Origin: Acidobacteriota bacterium
GTDB taxonomy: Bacteria; Acidobacteriota; Terriglobia; Terriglobales; Acidobacteriaceae
Reading direction: 5' to 3'
DNA: 11,187 nucleotides
NCBI GenBank assembly: GCA_021841795.1
Contig: JAKCDN010000064.1
Span: 1-11,187 of the forward strand
The stretch's first letter is position 1. Each line of letters begins with the position of its first letter. The position numbers and the translations under genes were made by a program. The notes beneath the pieces are model-generated. The model had not been told where the DNA came from. It worked only from the letters and a program-made list of their open reading frames with translations, and searched no databases. Below are positions 1 through 7,120 of the stretch, in pieces.

Positions 1-95
1 CCCGCGGCAACTGCAACACGTCGCTTGCGCGGCATGTTCCAGTGCTTCGGCGCTGCCGACGGCGCGGCTCTTCTCGATAGAAGCGAGTCAGGCAT
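1..95 (-). CDS. possible N-terminus of an unidentified gene, cut by window edge
   Basis: A reading frame on the minus strand opens with ATG at 95, directly after an in-frame TGA and CCC codon, and stays open for 31 codons to the window edge. A second in-frame ATG at 35 would begin MPRKRRVAVAA, a basic start of the kind seen on many DNA-binding or exported proteins. It lies 32 bp (or 92 bp) past the CPBP stop and in the same direction, so it could be the next gene of the same transcript. Neither ATG has a good Shine-Dalgarno sequence; the ATG at 35 has only a weak TGGA three bases upstream. No family can be recognised from so few residues, and a chance open frame in GC-rich DNA is a real alternative. 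Confidence 0.25.
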   Translation of the reverse strand, partial: MPDSLLSRRAAPSAAPKHWNMPRKRRVAVAA

Positions 96-127
96 GGGTC
101 AGACCCAGAATACGACGGGCGCGCGGT

Positions 128-1324
128 CTATCGCGATCCTATTGCTGAATCCGGTCGGGCAGGAGCCGCCCACCATCCATAAACAAGCAGCAGCGCCAGC
201 AAAAGCAGAATCGCGCCCAGCACCAGCACGCTGCCTTCCGGCCCCACACTGCCGCCGCTCCAGAACGGATTGCCCAGCGGGCCGCTCTCGAAAAGTGAGC
301 CGTGCGGCGATTGCCCGCTGTCTGCGGCCCCGTAGAAAAACGTCTCGCCCCAGTCCCATCCGGCATGACAGCCGATGGCCCACCACGCCGAGCCTGTCAC
401 ACGTAAACTGATGCAAAAAACCAGGCCGATGCAGGCCGTGGCCAGGATCCCGATGCCGCCTTCTCCCGAATTCGCAATGTGTATCGCGCCAAACAAGGTC
501 GAGGTAACCCACGCCGCATACCAGAATTGATTGCCATCGTGGGACGCGGACCTCATGCGAAGGATGATGCAGGCAACCAGGCCCAGTAAAGCCGCCGCAT
601 ACACACCCCGCGAAGCGCTGCCGCCGACAAAGGCCGCCAGTCCTGCGCAGACCGCCGCTATCGTGCCAAGCGCCCACCAGAAGCTGATGCCGCGCGAGAG
701 AGTGAACTGCAGATAGCAGCGGAACGAACCTTCCTCATAGCATCCCGTCAGCAGAAAAACCCCACCCCACATCAGGGCATACCGCGCGATCGCCAGGCCT
801 GCAAGCTCTCCCTGCGCAAGGTGCAGCCAGCCGCCGGCATGCAAGCCGGCTACCAGCGAGGAAATGCCCAGGAAACCGGCCGAGAGCCCGATCAGGAAAT
901 GTCGCGGACGGTGTGTTCCGGCAAGGTTGTAGTCCACCAGACGCCGCTGCTCGATCACGCCCACCAGCGCAACTGAACCAATAAGCGCAATCAGGCTCGC
1001 CGCTTCCAGGAAAAATGCTGACACCGGCTCCAGCTTGTCGAGGTTGCCGTCAAAAAGTTGCAGGCGAACCATGATCGCCGTGCTGATGGGCAAAAAAAAG
1101 AATAAAAACAGGAACAGAGCCAATAATGCCGACCAGCCCGCGCGCAATCCCTCGCCGCCGATGAATATCCAGCGCAAGCCATGGTAGGGCTCCTCATCCG
1201 GAACCGATTCCGGCGCATGAAAAGTTATCCCCTGCTCCGCCCCGTTTGTTGGGACTTCAGCCCCGGACGCCTCGCGGCGGTTCGTATCCCCCGGCTCTCC
1301 CGGCTTCGATAGCTCTTGCGCCAT
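128..1324 (-). CDS. CPBP family intramembrane metalloprotease (Abi/CAAX protease-like)
   Basis: A polytopic inner-membrane protein of about 398 residues. The CPBP (CAAX prenyl protease/bacteriocin-processing, Abi) motifs are visible: EEGSFR at 197-202 (glutamate pair and arginine), FGAIH at 278-282, and HAGWD at 320-324, where Asp takes the place of the more common Asn. About eight to ten hydrophobic segments surround them, starting with a strongly hydrophobic helix near residues 63-87. The first 55 residues are hydrophilic and probably cytoplasmic. In the family, Glu and His residues bind a metal and cleave peptide bonds within the membrane; bacterial substrates are mostly unknown. ATG at 1324 is preferred, with a weak GAGAAG five bases upstream; a GTG at 1351 would add nine residues. 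It is separated from the OMP operon by about 760 bp and has its own candidate promoter. The family call is firm; the substrate cannot be told. Confidence 0.85.
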   Translation of the reverse strand: MAQELSKPGEPGDTNRREASGAEVPTNGAEQGITFHAPESVPDEEPYHGLRWIFIGGEGLRAGWSALLALFLFLFFFLPISTAIMVRLQLFDGNLDKLEPVSAFFLEAASLIALIGSVALVGVIEQRRLVDYNLAGTHRPRHFLIGLSAGFLGISSLVAGLHAGGWLHLAQGELAGLAIARYALMWGGVFLLTGCYEEGSFRCYLQFTLSRGISFWWALGTIAAVCAGLAAFVGGSASRGVYAAALLGLVACIILRMRSASHDGNQFWYAAWVTSTLFGAIHIANSGEGGIGILATACIGLVFCISLRVTGSAWWAIGCHAGWDWGETFFYGAADSGQSPHGSLFESGPLGNPFWSGGSVGPEGSVLVLGAILLLLALLLVYGWWAAPARPDSAIGSR

Positions 1325-1457
1325 GCTCGCTTCTCGCGGAACCACTCCCACTCTGGCATTCTACTGAACGCGCCGCTCGCGTTCAGGGCGGCAAAGCACC
1401 GGCCGCAACCAGACCTGAAGCTCCACCTGCCGCAACTTTTTCCGCCAGGAGTTGCTG

Positions 1458-1486
1458 ATAATTTCCCCCATCCGGCGCACAATCAA
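1458..1486 (-). promoter_or_regulatory. sigma70-like promoter for the CPBP gene
   Basis: On the minus strand, TTGATT (1486-1481) and AATTAT (1463-1458) are separated by exactly 17 bases. Each hexamer matches the sigma70 consensus at four of six positions. Transcription would start near 1451, giving a leader of about 125 bases before the ATG at 1324. The position fits the only downstream gene. Prediction from sequence only. Confidence 0.4.
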
Positions 1487-1722
1487 TACAGTGAGCAGCA
1501 AACAGCGGCTCCTGAAAGTACAGGCAATCCTGCCGCAGAAAAGTTGGAGTGAAGAACCGGCCCTCCTCGACCCTGCACCGACGCAATTTTCGCTCCCAAC
1601 GCCGGCTGTTGCTCTCTGTCGATACCGCCTAACTCCTTTGCGGTCTAGATTCTGGCCGCAAGCTATTGAAAATGGGAATCTTAGTCATTTTCACTCGGCG
1701 TATACCGCTGAAAATAAAGATC

Positions 1723-1751
1723 TTGTTTGCAGGATATATCCAAAATAAAAT
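1723..1751 (+). promoter_or_regulatory. plus-strand sigma70-like promoter, target unknown
   Basis: TTGTTT (1723-1728) and TAAAAT (1746-1751) are spaced by 17 bases in an AT-rich stretch, and the spacer holds a perfect 10-bp palindrome, GGATATATCC (1732-1741). Transcription would start near 1758 and run towards the 3' end of tamB, antisense to it. No convincing protein gene follows, so a product would be a non-coding or antisense RNA. The AT-rich island could also produce this match by chance. Confidence 0.3.
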
Positions 1752-1766
1752 TAGCGCGCCCGCGCT
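1742..1766 (-). terminator. terminator-like hairpin downstream of tamB
   Basis: Read on the minus strand, AGCGC-GGGC-GCGCT (1766-1753) forms a five-base-pair GC stem with a four-base loop (six pairs if the loop closes to two bases). It is followed by the T-rich run AATTTTATTTTG. This resembles an intrinsic terminator about 315 bases past the tamB stop. The stem is short and the T-run is interrupted, so it may be weak or accidental. It overlaps the plus-strand promoter-like element. Confidence 0.35.
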
Positions 1767-1772
1767 GCGCAA

Positions 1773-1825
1773 TTGCACCGGATTCAGTGCGGAATTGCGG
1801 CTTTTTGCACCGGAACCGGTGCAAA
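1773..1825. promoter_or_regulatory. operator-like inverted repeat plus extra half-site
   Basis: At 1804-1825 a perfect 10-base inverted repeat, TTTGCACCGG and CCGGTGCAAA, flanks a central AA. The ten bases TTGCACCGGA occur twice in direct orientation, at 1773-1782 and 1805-1814, 32 bp apart (about three helical turns). Such an arrangement fits cooperative binding by a dimeric repressor; the CCGG-centred half-sites recall LacI-family operators, but this is an inference. It sits about 15-65 bp past the predicted start of the plus-strand promoter. As RNA from either strand the repeat would fold into a strong nine-pair hairpin, so an RNA role is an alternative. No T-run follows on either strand. 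Confidence 0.4.
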
Positions 1826-2081
1826 CCAGCGCCTGGACCCTGCCCAGGACCGCTTGCTTCCTCGCACTCCCTGACCGTGCCTGGTGTCCCCGGCTCTCAT
1901 CGCCACGGATGGTTCGCCGTCGGCCGTTCCGCGGCAGGCCGGCCTCCACCGGCGTCCGTTTCCGCCCGTCGGCGGGGCTCACAATGCGCTGCGGAGTGCT
2001 GCCGTCCCACTGGTTCGCAGGCCGTCCGGCCGGGGCCGTGCATCGGCCCTGTCTGCAAGCTGGCGTCGAGCCGAAGCCGTC

Positions 2082-5000
2082 CTATCGGTAGCGCCTCGTA
2101 GCCTTCACCACGATGGAGAATACCCCCGACTCGTCGCGCGCCACCACCAGCGAAACGTGACGGTTGATCGCCACCTCCGCTTGCAGTAACTGCTCGCTGG
2201 CCGTGTCCACATCGGTTGCATAGGTTAAGGTTACGATGCGGCCAAACTGCTCCTGGACAGTGATCCGCGAGGTGGAGTTGCCAAAGGCGCCAAGATAGTT
2301 GGGATCGACCTTGACCGATCCGGCCCCAAAAAGCTTCTGAATGCGGCTGCTGACGGTTGCGTTGAGAGCGCCGCCGAGAATCGCATCGGTAGGGTTGGTA
2401 ATGGTTTGTTCCTGCTGCTGCTGCGTGTAGAGCCGCTGCTGGCTCGCGGCGTGGCCTAGCGCCAGCAGTGAAACCACGTCGGCCTCAGGCAAAGGAGGAT
2501 CGCTGCGGTAATTGACGGCGAGCTTCTGCAATGTGCCATGCAGGCCAAGCGAAATATCGTAATCCTCCACATGCGCCGTGGCGCTCAGGTTGATATTCGG
2601 CTCGATGCGCACGGGATTGGTAAAGGTGACGTCGCCGCGCTCCAGATCGTAGCGCGTCCCGGCAATCAGAGCGCTGCCTTCCGTAATGGCAACGCGGCCC
2701 AGAAGCGACGGCGAAGCCAGAGTGCCGCGCAGCCGCAGGTCCACGTTACCCGCAAGCTTGGCAAACGCATTCTGGAAGCTCAACTGCGGAGAAGAGACAA
2801 TGTGAACGTCAAGCCGCAGGTGATTCGAGGGAGCGTCCGGCGGCGCCACGGTCTGCACTGCACTGCCTGCCTGGCCGGCCAGCGATGCAAGGTCAAGATC
2901 GGGGCTGACGGAAAAACGCGTGATCAGCACGTCGCCGCTCAGGAGCAGATTATTCTGAGGGCCACGCAGATGCAAAGTCGCATCTGCGAGCGAGCTGACT
3001 CCGTCCGGATAACGAATATGCACTTCGTTCCCTGTCACCGATAGATCGGCGAATAGCCCATGCTGGTAGGCAAGATACCCTCCCAGATTCAGCAGGCCGC
3101 CGCCGCTCATCGCAGTCAGGGATTTGACTTCCAACCGATTTTGATTGAATACGAGCGTACCGTGCAGTTGGCTTAGTCCGTTGGGAAGATCGCCAAACGA
3201 AAGCGCGCCGTTTTCAAAATCGATCTGCCCCTGCAGATTGGGCGCATTGAGAGGACCGTGGGCCTGGACCTGGAAAGTGGTGGAACCGCTGGCCGTCAGA
3301 TCGGGATCGATTGTCTCCGCGATTTTCAGGTTGATAGCTCCGGCCGCGGCGAGGTCGAGTTGCCGCGAACCATTGAGCGAGAGATCTCCGTACGCGCGCA
3401 GGTCAGAGTCCTCGCCCGTCACGTGCACCGGATCGAGATGAATGCGCCCGCTGGCGAACGTAGCATGCAGTCCGCCATCGCTCCGGAATTGCACGCCGGA
3501 AATAGTGAATGCCAGCTGACGCAATTGCGCTTCGCCCGCGAGAGCGTCGGGACGTGCAAGCGGGCCGCTTACCGATACTGTTCCCTCCAGGGCCGATGCT
3601 CCATCGAACGCGCCAACGCGCGCCATGCGCAGCGCCGTCCCGAGGTTAAAGCGCGAAAATGCAAGCTGGGCGCGCGTAAAATAGTCGCCTTGGAGCGCAG
3701 TCTGCCCATGCAAACGGAGCGACGCCTGATCCATTGTTGTGCTGGCGGTGTAGTTGAGAAGCGGTCCCGCAGAGTGCGCCGCGATCTGCAGAACCCCAAA
3801 CCTCTGCCCGTTCAAAGCAGGGTCGGTAACCGTCGCGAGACCTTCCAGTTGCGGCTTGCTCAGCGTGCCTGAGCCGGTGAGCGCAAATGTCAGCTTGCCG
3901 GTTGCATCCAGACCGCCGCGGCGTACAACACCAAGCTGCGAGACGTCGATGTTCCTGGCTCGCGCGTCTATTGCAAAACTCTTCGTCTTAAAGTTAAGGT
4001 TCCCCGATGTGGAAAGACTGCCGCCGGCCTCGCTCGCTGTGGCGGACCCGAGCTTGAGCACGGAGTCGGAAAAAGAGCCTTCCGCGTGAAGATTGGTCAC
4101 CGGCTCGTTATAAATTGTCCCTCGCGCCATTGCGAGGGATCCTGAGATCGCCGGCCCGCTGAGCGGCCCATCGAGCTCAAAGCGAGCGCTCAGAGCTCCC
4201 GCGGCCGGAAGCCGTGAAAAACCCGCGCTTGCCAGGAACGGTTGCACCTCCGCGAGGTCAACTTCGGATGCATCGACATGCGCATGGAGCACGGCTGTGG
4301 TGTCGAATCTCGGATCACGGCCGGGCGCTGCGTCCAGCGTGCCTCCCAACGCGAATCGTGCGCCTCCGTGAACGAGTTCCGCATGTTTGATTGAAATCTG
4401 CGCCGGTGCATAGTTGCCTTCAGCCGAAACCGTATCGAAGTACAGCGTTTGTTGCGATGTCGAGCCGGCTGAATCCGGCAGCTCAACAGCAAGCTGCTTG
4501 GCCTGCAGGTCTCCGGCGATGTGTGGCCGTACAAGCGAGCCGGTCCACATTCCATGAAAATCACCCTGGCCCTCCAACGTCACCGGTAGAGCCGCAACGC
4601 CGGTTCTGCCGTACCGCTTCACGCCCAGGCCGCGCAGCGCCGTATCGAACTCCGCCAGGTTGTGAGAGTGGAAGTCAATCGCCATCTCCGACGGACTGAC
4701 AACGGGATAGGCGCCGAGCTTACCATGTGCTTCGAGTTCGCTTGCAGGCAGGTGCAATTCGAGCTTGCGCACTTCTACAGTTCCGCTTTGATGCGTATAG
4801 GTGGCGTCAATCGTGCCGGTTGCCGGCGCCTCGCCGGAGGGGGATTGCCGGGAAGGACTCAGACCGAGCTGCGCACTCACCAAAACAGTTCGGCTATCGC
4901 CGTGCGACCATGCAGCCGATGCGGAGCCGTTCAATCGCGCGTCCAACCCCAAACGACGGAAGGCAGGCGGGGCAACGATGTCCAGTGCAGTATCCAAGGC

Positions 5001-6329
5001 CACATTCTCGAAGTCCGCTTGAACCTTGCCATTGACGGGAATGATCCAATCCGGCGCTCGCACCAGGATGTTACGTTGCCCAGCGGATGCAGCGGCTCGA
5101 ATTGAAGCCAGTCGGTGCGCAGAGGGATCCGTCGGCAACCAGGGCGAGAGCGAAACCATCCCCTGAATGCGGCCACCGTCATGGGTCTGGATCTCAATCT
5201 CACTGATCAGCAACTGCCTCTCATCGGCGTGAACTCTCACCTGGCCGTCGATATTTCTGGCATCGATGCCAACCCCGTTGTAAGTTGCTCCTTGCAGAAA
5301 TATGCCGCCGTCGATTTGGAACGCATGTCCTCCACCTGCGGCAGTCAGATCGACACGTGCGATACCCTGCGGCGCATCGGCATAACCGGTCATGGGTTCG
5401 ATAAGTCCAAGATCCAGATCGCCGAGAAGGCGCGCGTGCCATTTGGGATGCGTAAAGTCGCTGAGATCTCCGGAAATGTCCAGCGCATGCCTCTTGCCGC
5501 CGCGTCTTTCCGCAGTGACCCTCAGGGAGCGCAGATGAAGCTGTGTGCGTTCAAGATCGAGTGTCGCCTGCACCTGTCCATGGACCGCGAGGCTTTTATG
5601 CGGGATGGCGCGCGAAAGATCGAAGTCCGCAATGCCGACCTCAATACGATAAAAAGCGGGCTTGGTCCACGGCTGAGATACATAACGCATCGCAAGCGAC
5701 GTATCGTCGGCGGTAAAGTCGAGCGGCATGTATCGATCTTGATAGTCGAAGCTTGCTGCACGGCAGTCGTAGTCGAGTTTGCCCCGCTCCACCGCGATTC
5801 GTCCGGCGTGTAAATTAAACAGTGTTTCGATGCCTGATTTCGACGAGCTTTGCCGCCGGCTTGGATGCGGTTGATTCGTTGAGCCGTCGGGATAAACAAT
5901 GAAGTGCAGGCTGGGCCGGTCAATTTCCAGACTGCGCAGCCGAATCGTCGGACTGAAAAGATTGCGCAGACTAAGAACTACGCGCAGCCGCTCAATCCTG
6001 GCCAGAGGCGCATCCCCGGGATCTTCCAGTCCGTGAATTGTCACGCCGTCAGCCTCGGCTTCCAGGTGCAGCAGTCGCCAATGAAAAGACACGACCTCGA
6101 CGTGTCCGCCAGTCATCTCTTCGATTGAGGCGATGAGCCGCTTGCGCGCCAGGTTTTCGAACGCGGCAGAACTGGCGATAAAGTAAAGGCCGGCTGTCGC
6201 CAGCGCAAGCAGGAACACCGAGCCCGCAACCGTGAGCGGAAGATGATGCAGAAGGAACCGGCGCACGCGGTCGCGCGGAGCCGGCGCCTTGGGGCGCTCC
6301 TGCTCGCCGTCAATCTTCTGCTCGTTCAC
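2082..6329 (-). CDS. tamB: TamB-type translocation and assembly module protein (DUF490)
   Basis: A 1415-residue envelope protein, somewhat longer than E. coli TamB (about 1260). A basic N-terminal stretch precedes one membrane anchor at about 30-52, then an AsmA-like N-terminal region (54-135). A long body of repeated short beta-strands follows, rich in Leu/Gly/Asn/Asp patterns typical of the hydrophobic beta-groove fold. The C-terminal TamB domain is clear at 1224-1292, from GTRYDLERGDVTFTNP through PPLPEADVVSLLALG, and runs to the end. A short Gln-rich run lies near 1303-1308. In the family the protein spans the periplasm from the inner membrane and works with an Omp85 protein in outer-membrane protein assembly; related AsmA-like proteins move phospholipids. 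The GTG start overlaps the preceding stop as GTGA, with GGAA seven bases upstream (6337-6340), indicating translational coupling. It is the last gene of the operon. Confidence 0.92.
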   Translation of the reverse strand: MNEQKIDGEQERPKAPAPRDRVRRFLLHHLPLTVAGSVFLLALATAGLYFIASSAAFENLARKRLIASIEEMTGGHVEVVSFHWRLLHLEAEADGVTIHGLEDPGDAPLARIERLRVVLSLRNLFSPTIRLRSLEIDRPSLHFIVYPDGSTNQPHPSRRQSSSKSGIETLFNLHAGRIAVERGKLDYDCRAASFDYQDRYMPLDFTADDTSLAMRYVSQPWTKPAFYRIEVGIADFDLSRAIPHKSLAVHGQVQATLDLERTQLHLRSLRVTAERRGGKRHALDISGDLSDFTHPKWHARLLGDLDLGLIEPMTGYADAPQGIARVDLTAAGGGHAFQIDGGIFLQGATYNGVGIDARNIDGQVRVHADERQLLISEIEIQTHDGGRIQGMVSLSPWLPTDPSAHRLASIRAAASAGQRNILVRAPDWIIPVNGKVQADFENVALDTALDIVAPPAFRRLGLDARLNGSASAAWSHGDSRTVLVSAQLGLSPSRQSPSGEAPATGTIDATYTHQSGTVEVRKLELHLPASELEAHGKLGAYPVVSPSEMAIDFHSHNLAEFDTALRGLGVKRYGRTGVAALPVTLEGQGDFHGMWTGSLVRPHIAGDLQAKQLAVELPDSAGSTSQQTLYFDTVSAEGNYAPAQISIKHAELVHGGARFALGGTLDAAPGRDPRFDTTAVLHAHVDASEVDLAEVQPFLASAGFSRLPAAGALSARFELDGPLSGPAISGSLAMARGTIYNEPVTNLHAEGSFSDSVLKLGSATASEAGGSLSTSGNLNFKTKSFAIDARARNIDVSQLGVVRRGGLDATGKLTFALTGSGTLSKPQLEGLATVTDPALNGQRFGVLQIAAHSAGPLLNYTASTTMDQASLRLHGQTALQGDYFTRAQLAFSRFNLGTALRMARVGAFDGASALEGTVSVSGPLARPDALAGEAQLRQLAFTISGVQFRSDGGLHATFASGRIHLDPVHVTGEDSDLRAYGDLSLNGSRQLDLAAAGAINLKIAETIDPDLTASGSTTFQVQAHGPLNAPNLQGQIDFENGALSFGDLPNGLSQLHGTLVFNQNRLEVKSLTAMSGGGLLNLGGYLAYQHGLFADLSVTGNEVHIRYPDGVSSLADATLHLRGPQNNLLLSGDVLITRFSVSPDLDLASLAGQAGSAVQTVAPPDAPSNHLRLDVHIVSSPQLSFQNAFAKLAGNVDLRLRGTLASPSLLGRVAITEGSALIAGTRYDLERGDVTFTNPVRIEPNINLSATAHVEDYDISLGLHGTLQKLAVNYRSDPPLPEADVVSLLALGHAASQQRLYTQQQQEQTITNPTDAILGGALNATVSSRIQKLFGAGSVKVDPNYLGAFGNSTSRITVQEQFGRIVTLTYATDVDTASEQLLQAEVAINRHVSLVVARDESGVFSIVVKATRRYR

Positions 6330-7120
6330 TTGCGGCTTCCTTTCACGCTGTCTGGCCCAACTGCATCCTGCGGCGCCGGTGTGGCATCGGCGGCAAGCGC
6401 CGGATCGAGCAACTCCACATCACCTTGCTGGCGCAGGTTGTTCAGCCAGGCATCGAACATCACATTCACTTCCTGCTGCAACAGAATCTCTTGAATCCTT
6501 GGCGCCACCTGGCTCAATTGCGGAACCGCTTCGCCGACCGTGTACTGCGGCACCAGGGTGTCACGATAATAAGCTTCCACTTGTTTTTCGGAGATCTGAA
6601 TACCCTGCCGGAACCGCTGCTCGATGAAGCGCAGGATTTCCAGCCGGTAACGGAGATATCTCTCTACACGCTGCTCGTTCAACCCGCGCGCCGCAAGAAA
6701 TTTACTCCAACCTGCATCGGTGGCGCAGTTCTGCCGCACACAAACCGGCAGTTCCCGGCGGAGGTTCATGAGCCTGGCATCAACTTCCTTCTGCGTGGGT
6801 TCGATCGCCGGTATATCCTCCTGGCGAATCTGCTGCTCGATCAGTGTCCGGCTGATCAGCTTTTCCAGTGCCTGCTGCCGCGTAAGCTCCTGCTGCGGCG
6901 CGTTATTCGGATCGAGAACTGAGAGGCGGATCTCGTCGTCGAGATCACTGGCCAGTATGACGCGCCGGTTCACGACGGCGACAGCGCGGTCGAGGACCGT
7001 CCACGACGCGGTTTCCGGTTGTTGCCCTTGAGCTTTTACCGCGATGGCCCAAAGCGCGAGCAGCAGCCATAACAGCGCGCTGCTGCACGGTGCCGGACGA
7101 AATGGAGCGAACGGCTTCAT
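6326..7120 (-). CDS. SurA N-terminal domain periplasmic chaperone without parvulin domain
   Basis: A secreted protein of 264 residues. A hydrophobic signal peptide occupies about 1-30, with likely cleavage after VKA (28-30). The SurA-type N-terminal signature follows at 43-66: LDRAVAVVNRRVILASDLDD. Helical segments that match the SurA chaperone core extend to about 175. Residues 177-193 (ISEKQVEAYYRDTLVPQ) normally lead into a parvulin PPIase domain, but here they pass directly to a C-terminal helix like that after the parvulin domain in SurA (APRIQEILLQ...FDAWLNNLR, 206-230). So it is a SurA-like chaperone that should hold unfolded outer-membrane proteins but not isomerise prolines. A CX4C pair (Cys127, Cys132) could form a periplasmic disulfide. 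The start ATG shares its A with the preceding TGA (TGATG) and lacks a clear Shine-Dalgarno, implying coupling to the Omp85 gene. Calling it surA outright would overstate the match. Confidence 0.82.
   Translation of the reverse strand: MKPFAPFRPAPCSSALLWLLLALWAIAVKAQGQQPETASWTVLDRAVAVVNRRVILASDLDDEIRLSVLDPNNAPQQELTRQQALEKLISRTLIEQQIRQEDIPAIEPTQKEVDARLMNLRRELPVCVRQNCATDAGWSKFLAARGLNEQRVERYLRYRLEILRFIEQRFRQGIQISEKQVEAYYRDTLVPQYTVGEAVPQLSQVAPRIQEILLQQEVNVMFDAWLNNLRQQGDVELLDPALAADATPAPQDAVGPDSVKGSRK

Larger units (their letters stand above)
1325..2081. other. 757-bp intergenic region with regulatory signals, no convincing gene
   Basis: Several frames are open here on both strands, but none has a recognisable domain, a plausible composition or a good ribosome binding site. 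The region falls into three parts. Positions 1325-1660 are mixed and carry the CPBP promoter. Positions 1660-1752 are distinctly AT-rich. Positions 1826-2081, next to the tamB stop, are very GC-rich with many short self-complementary stretches, for example CCGCC-GACG-GGCGG read on the minus strand. The last part may be a structured 3' untranslated region of the tamB transcript or a decayed gene; I could not identify one. Sites inside it are listed separately. Confidence 0.6.

Noticed and set aside
97..107. GGGTCAGACCC palindrome just after the CPBP stop
   Set aside because: The loop would be a single base and no T-run follows, so it is not a credible terminator.
1629..1982. Minus-strand frame of 117 codons between tamB and the CPBP gene
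   Set aside because: Low-complexity Arg-rich translation, no ribosome binding site, and it passes through the palindrome and the terminator-like hairpin.
1826..2081. Possible tRNA from GGTTCG-like words
   Set aside because: No acceptor or anticodon stem can be paired around them.
1666..2101. Overlapping plus-strand open frames of 124 and 141 codons
   Set aside because: Several frames are open at once because the GC-rich stretch lacks stops. The translations are Arg/Pro/Ser-rich, have no recognisable domain and no ribosome binding site.
2407..2430. CTG/CTGCTG run in tamB
   Set aside because: It simply encodes a short Gln-rich stretch; too short and impure for a meaningful repeat.
3258..3872. 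Plus-strand frame of 204 codons
   Set aside because: It lies wholly inside tamB on the opposite strand; tamB has clear family features and this frame has none.
5115..5813. Plus-strand frame of 232 codons
   Set aside because: Antisense shadow of tamB, with Arg/His/Cys-rich shadow composition and no domain.
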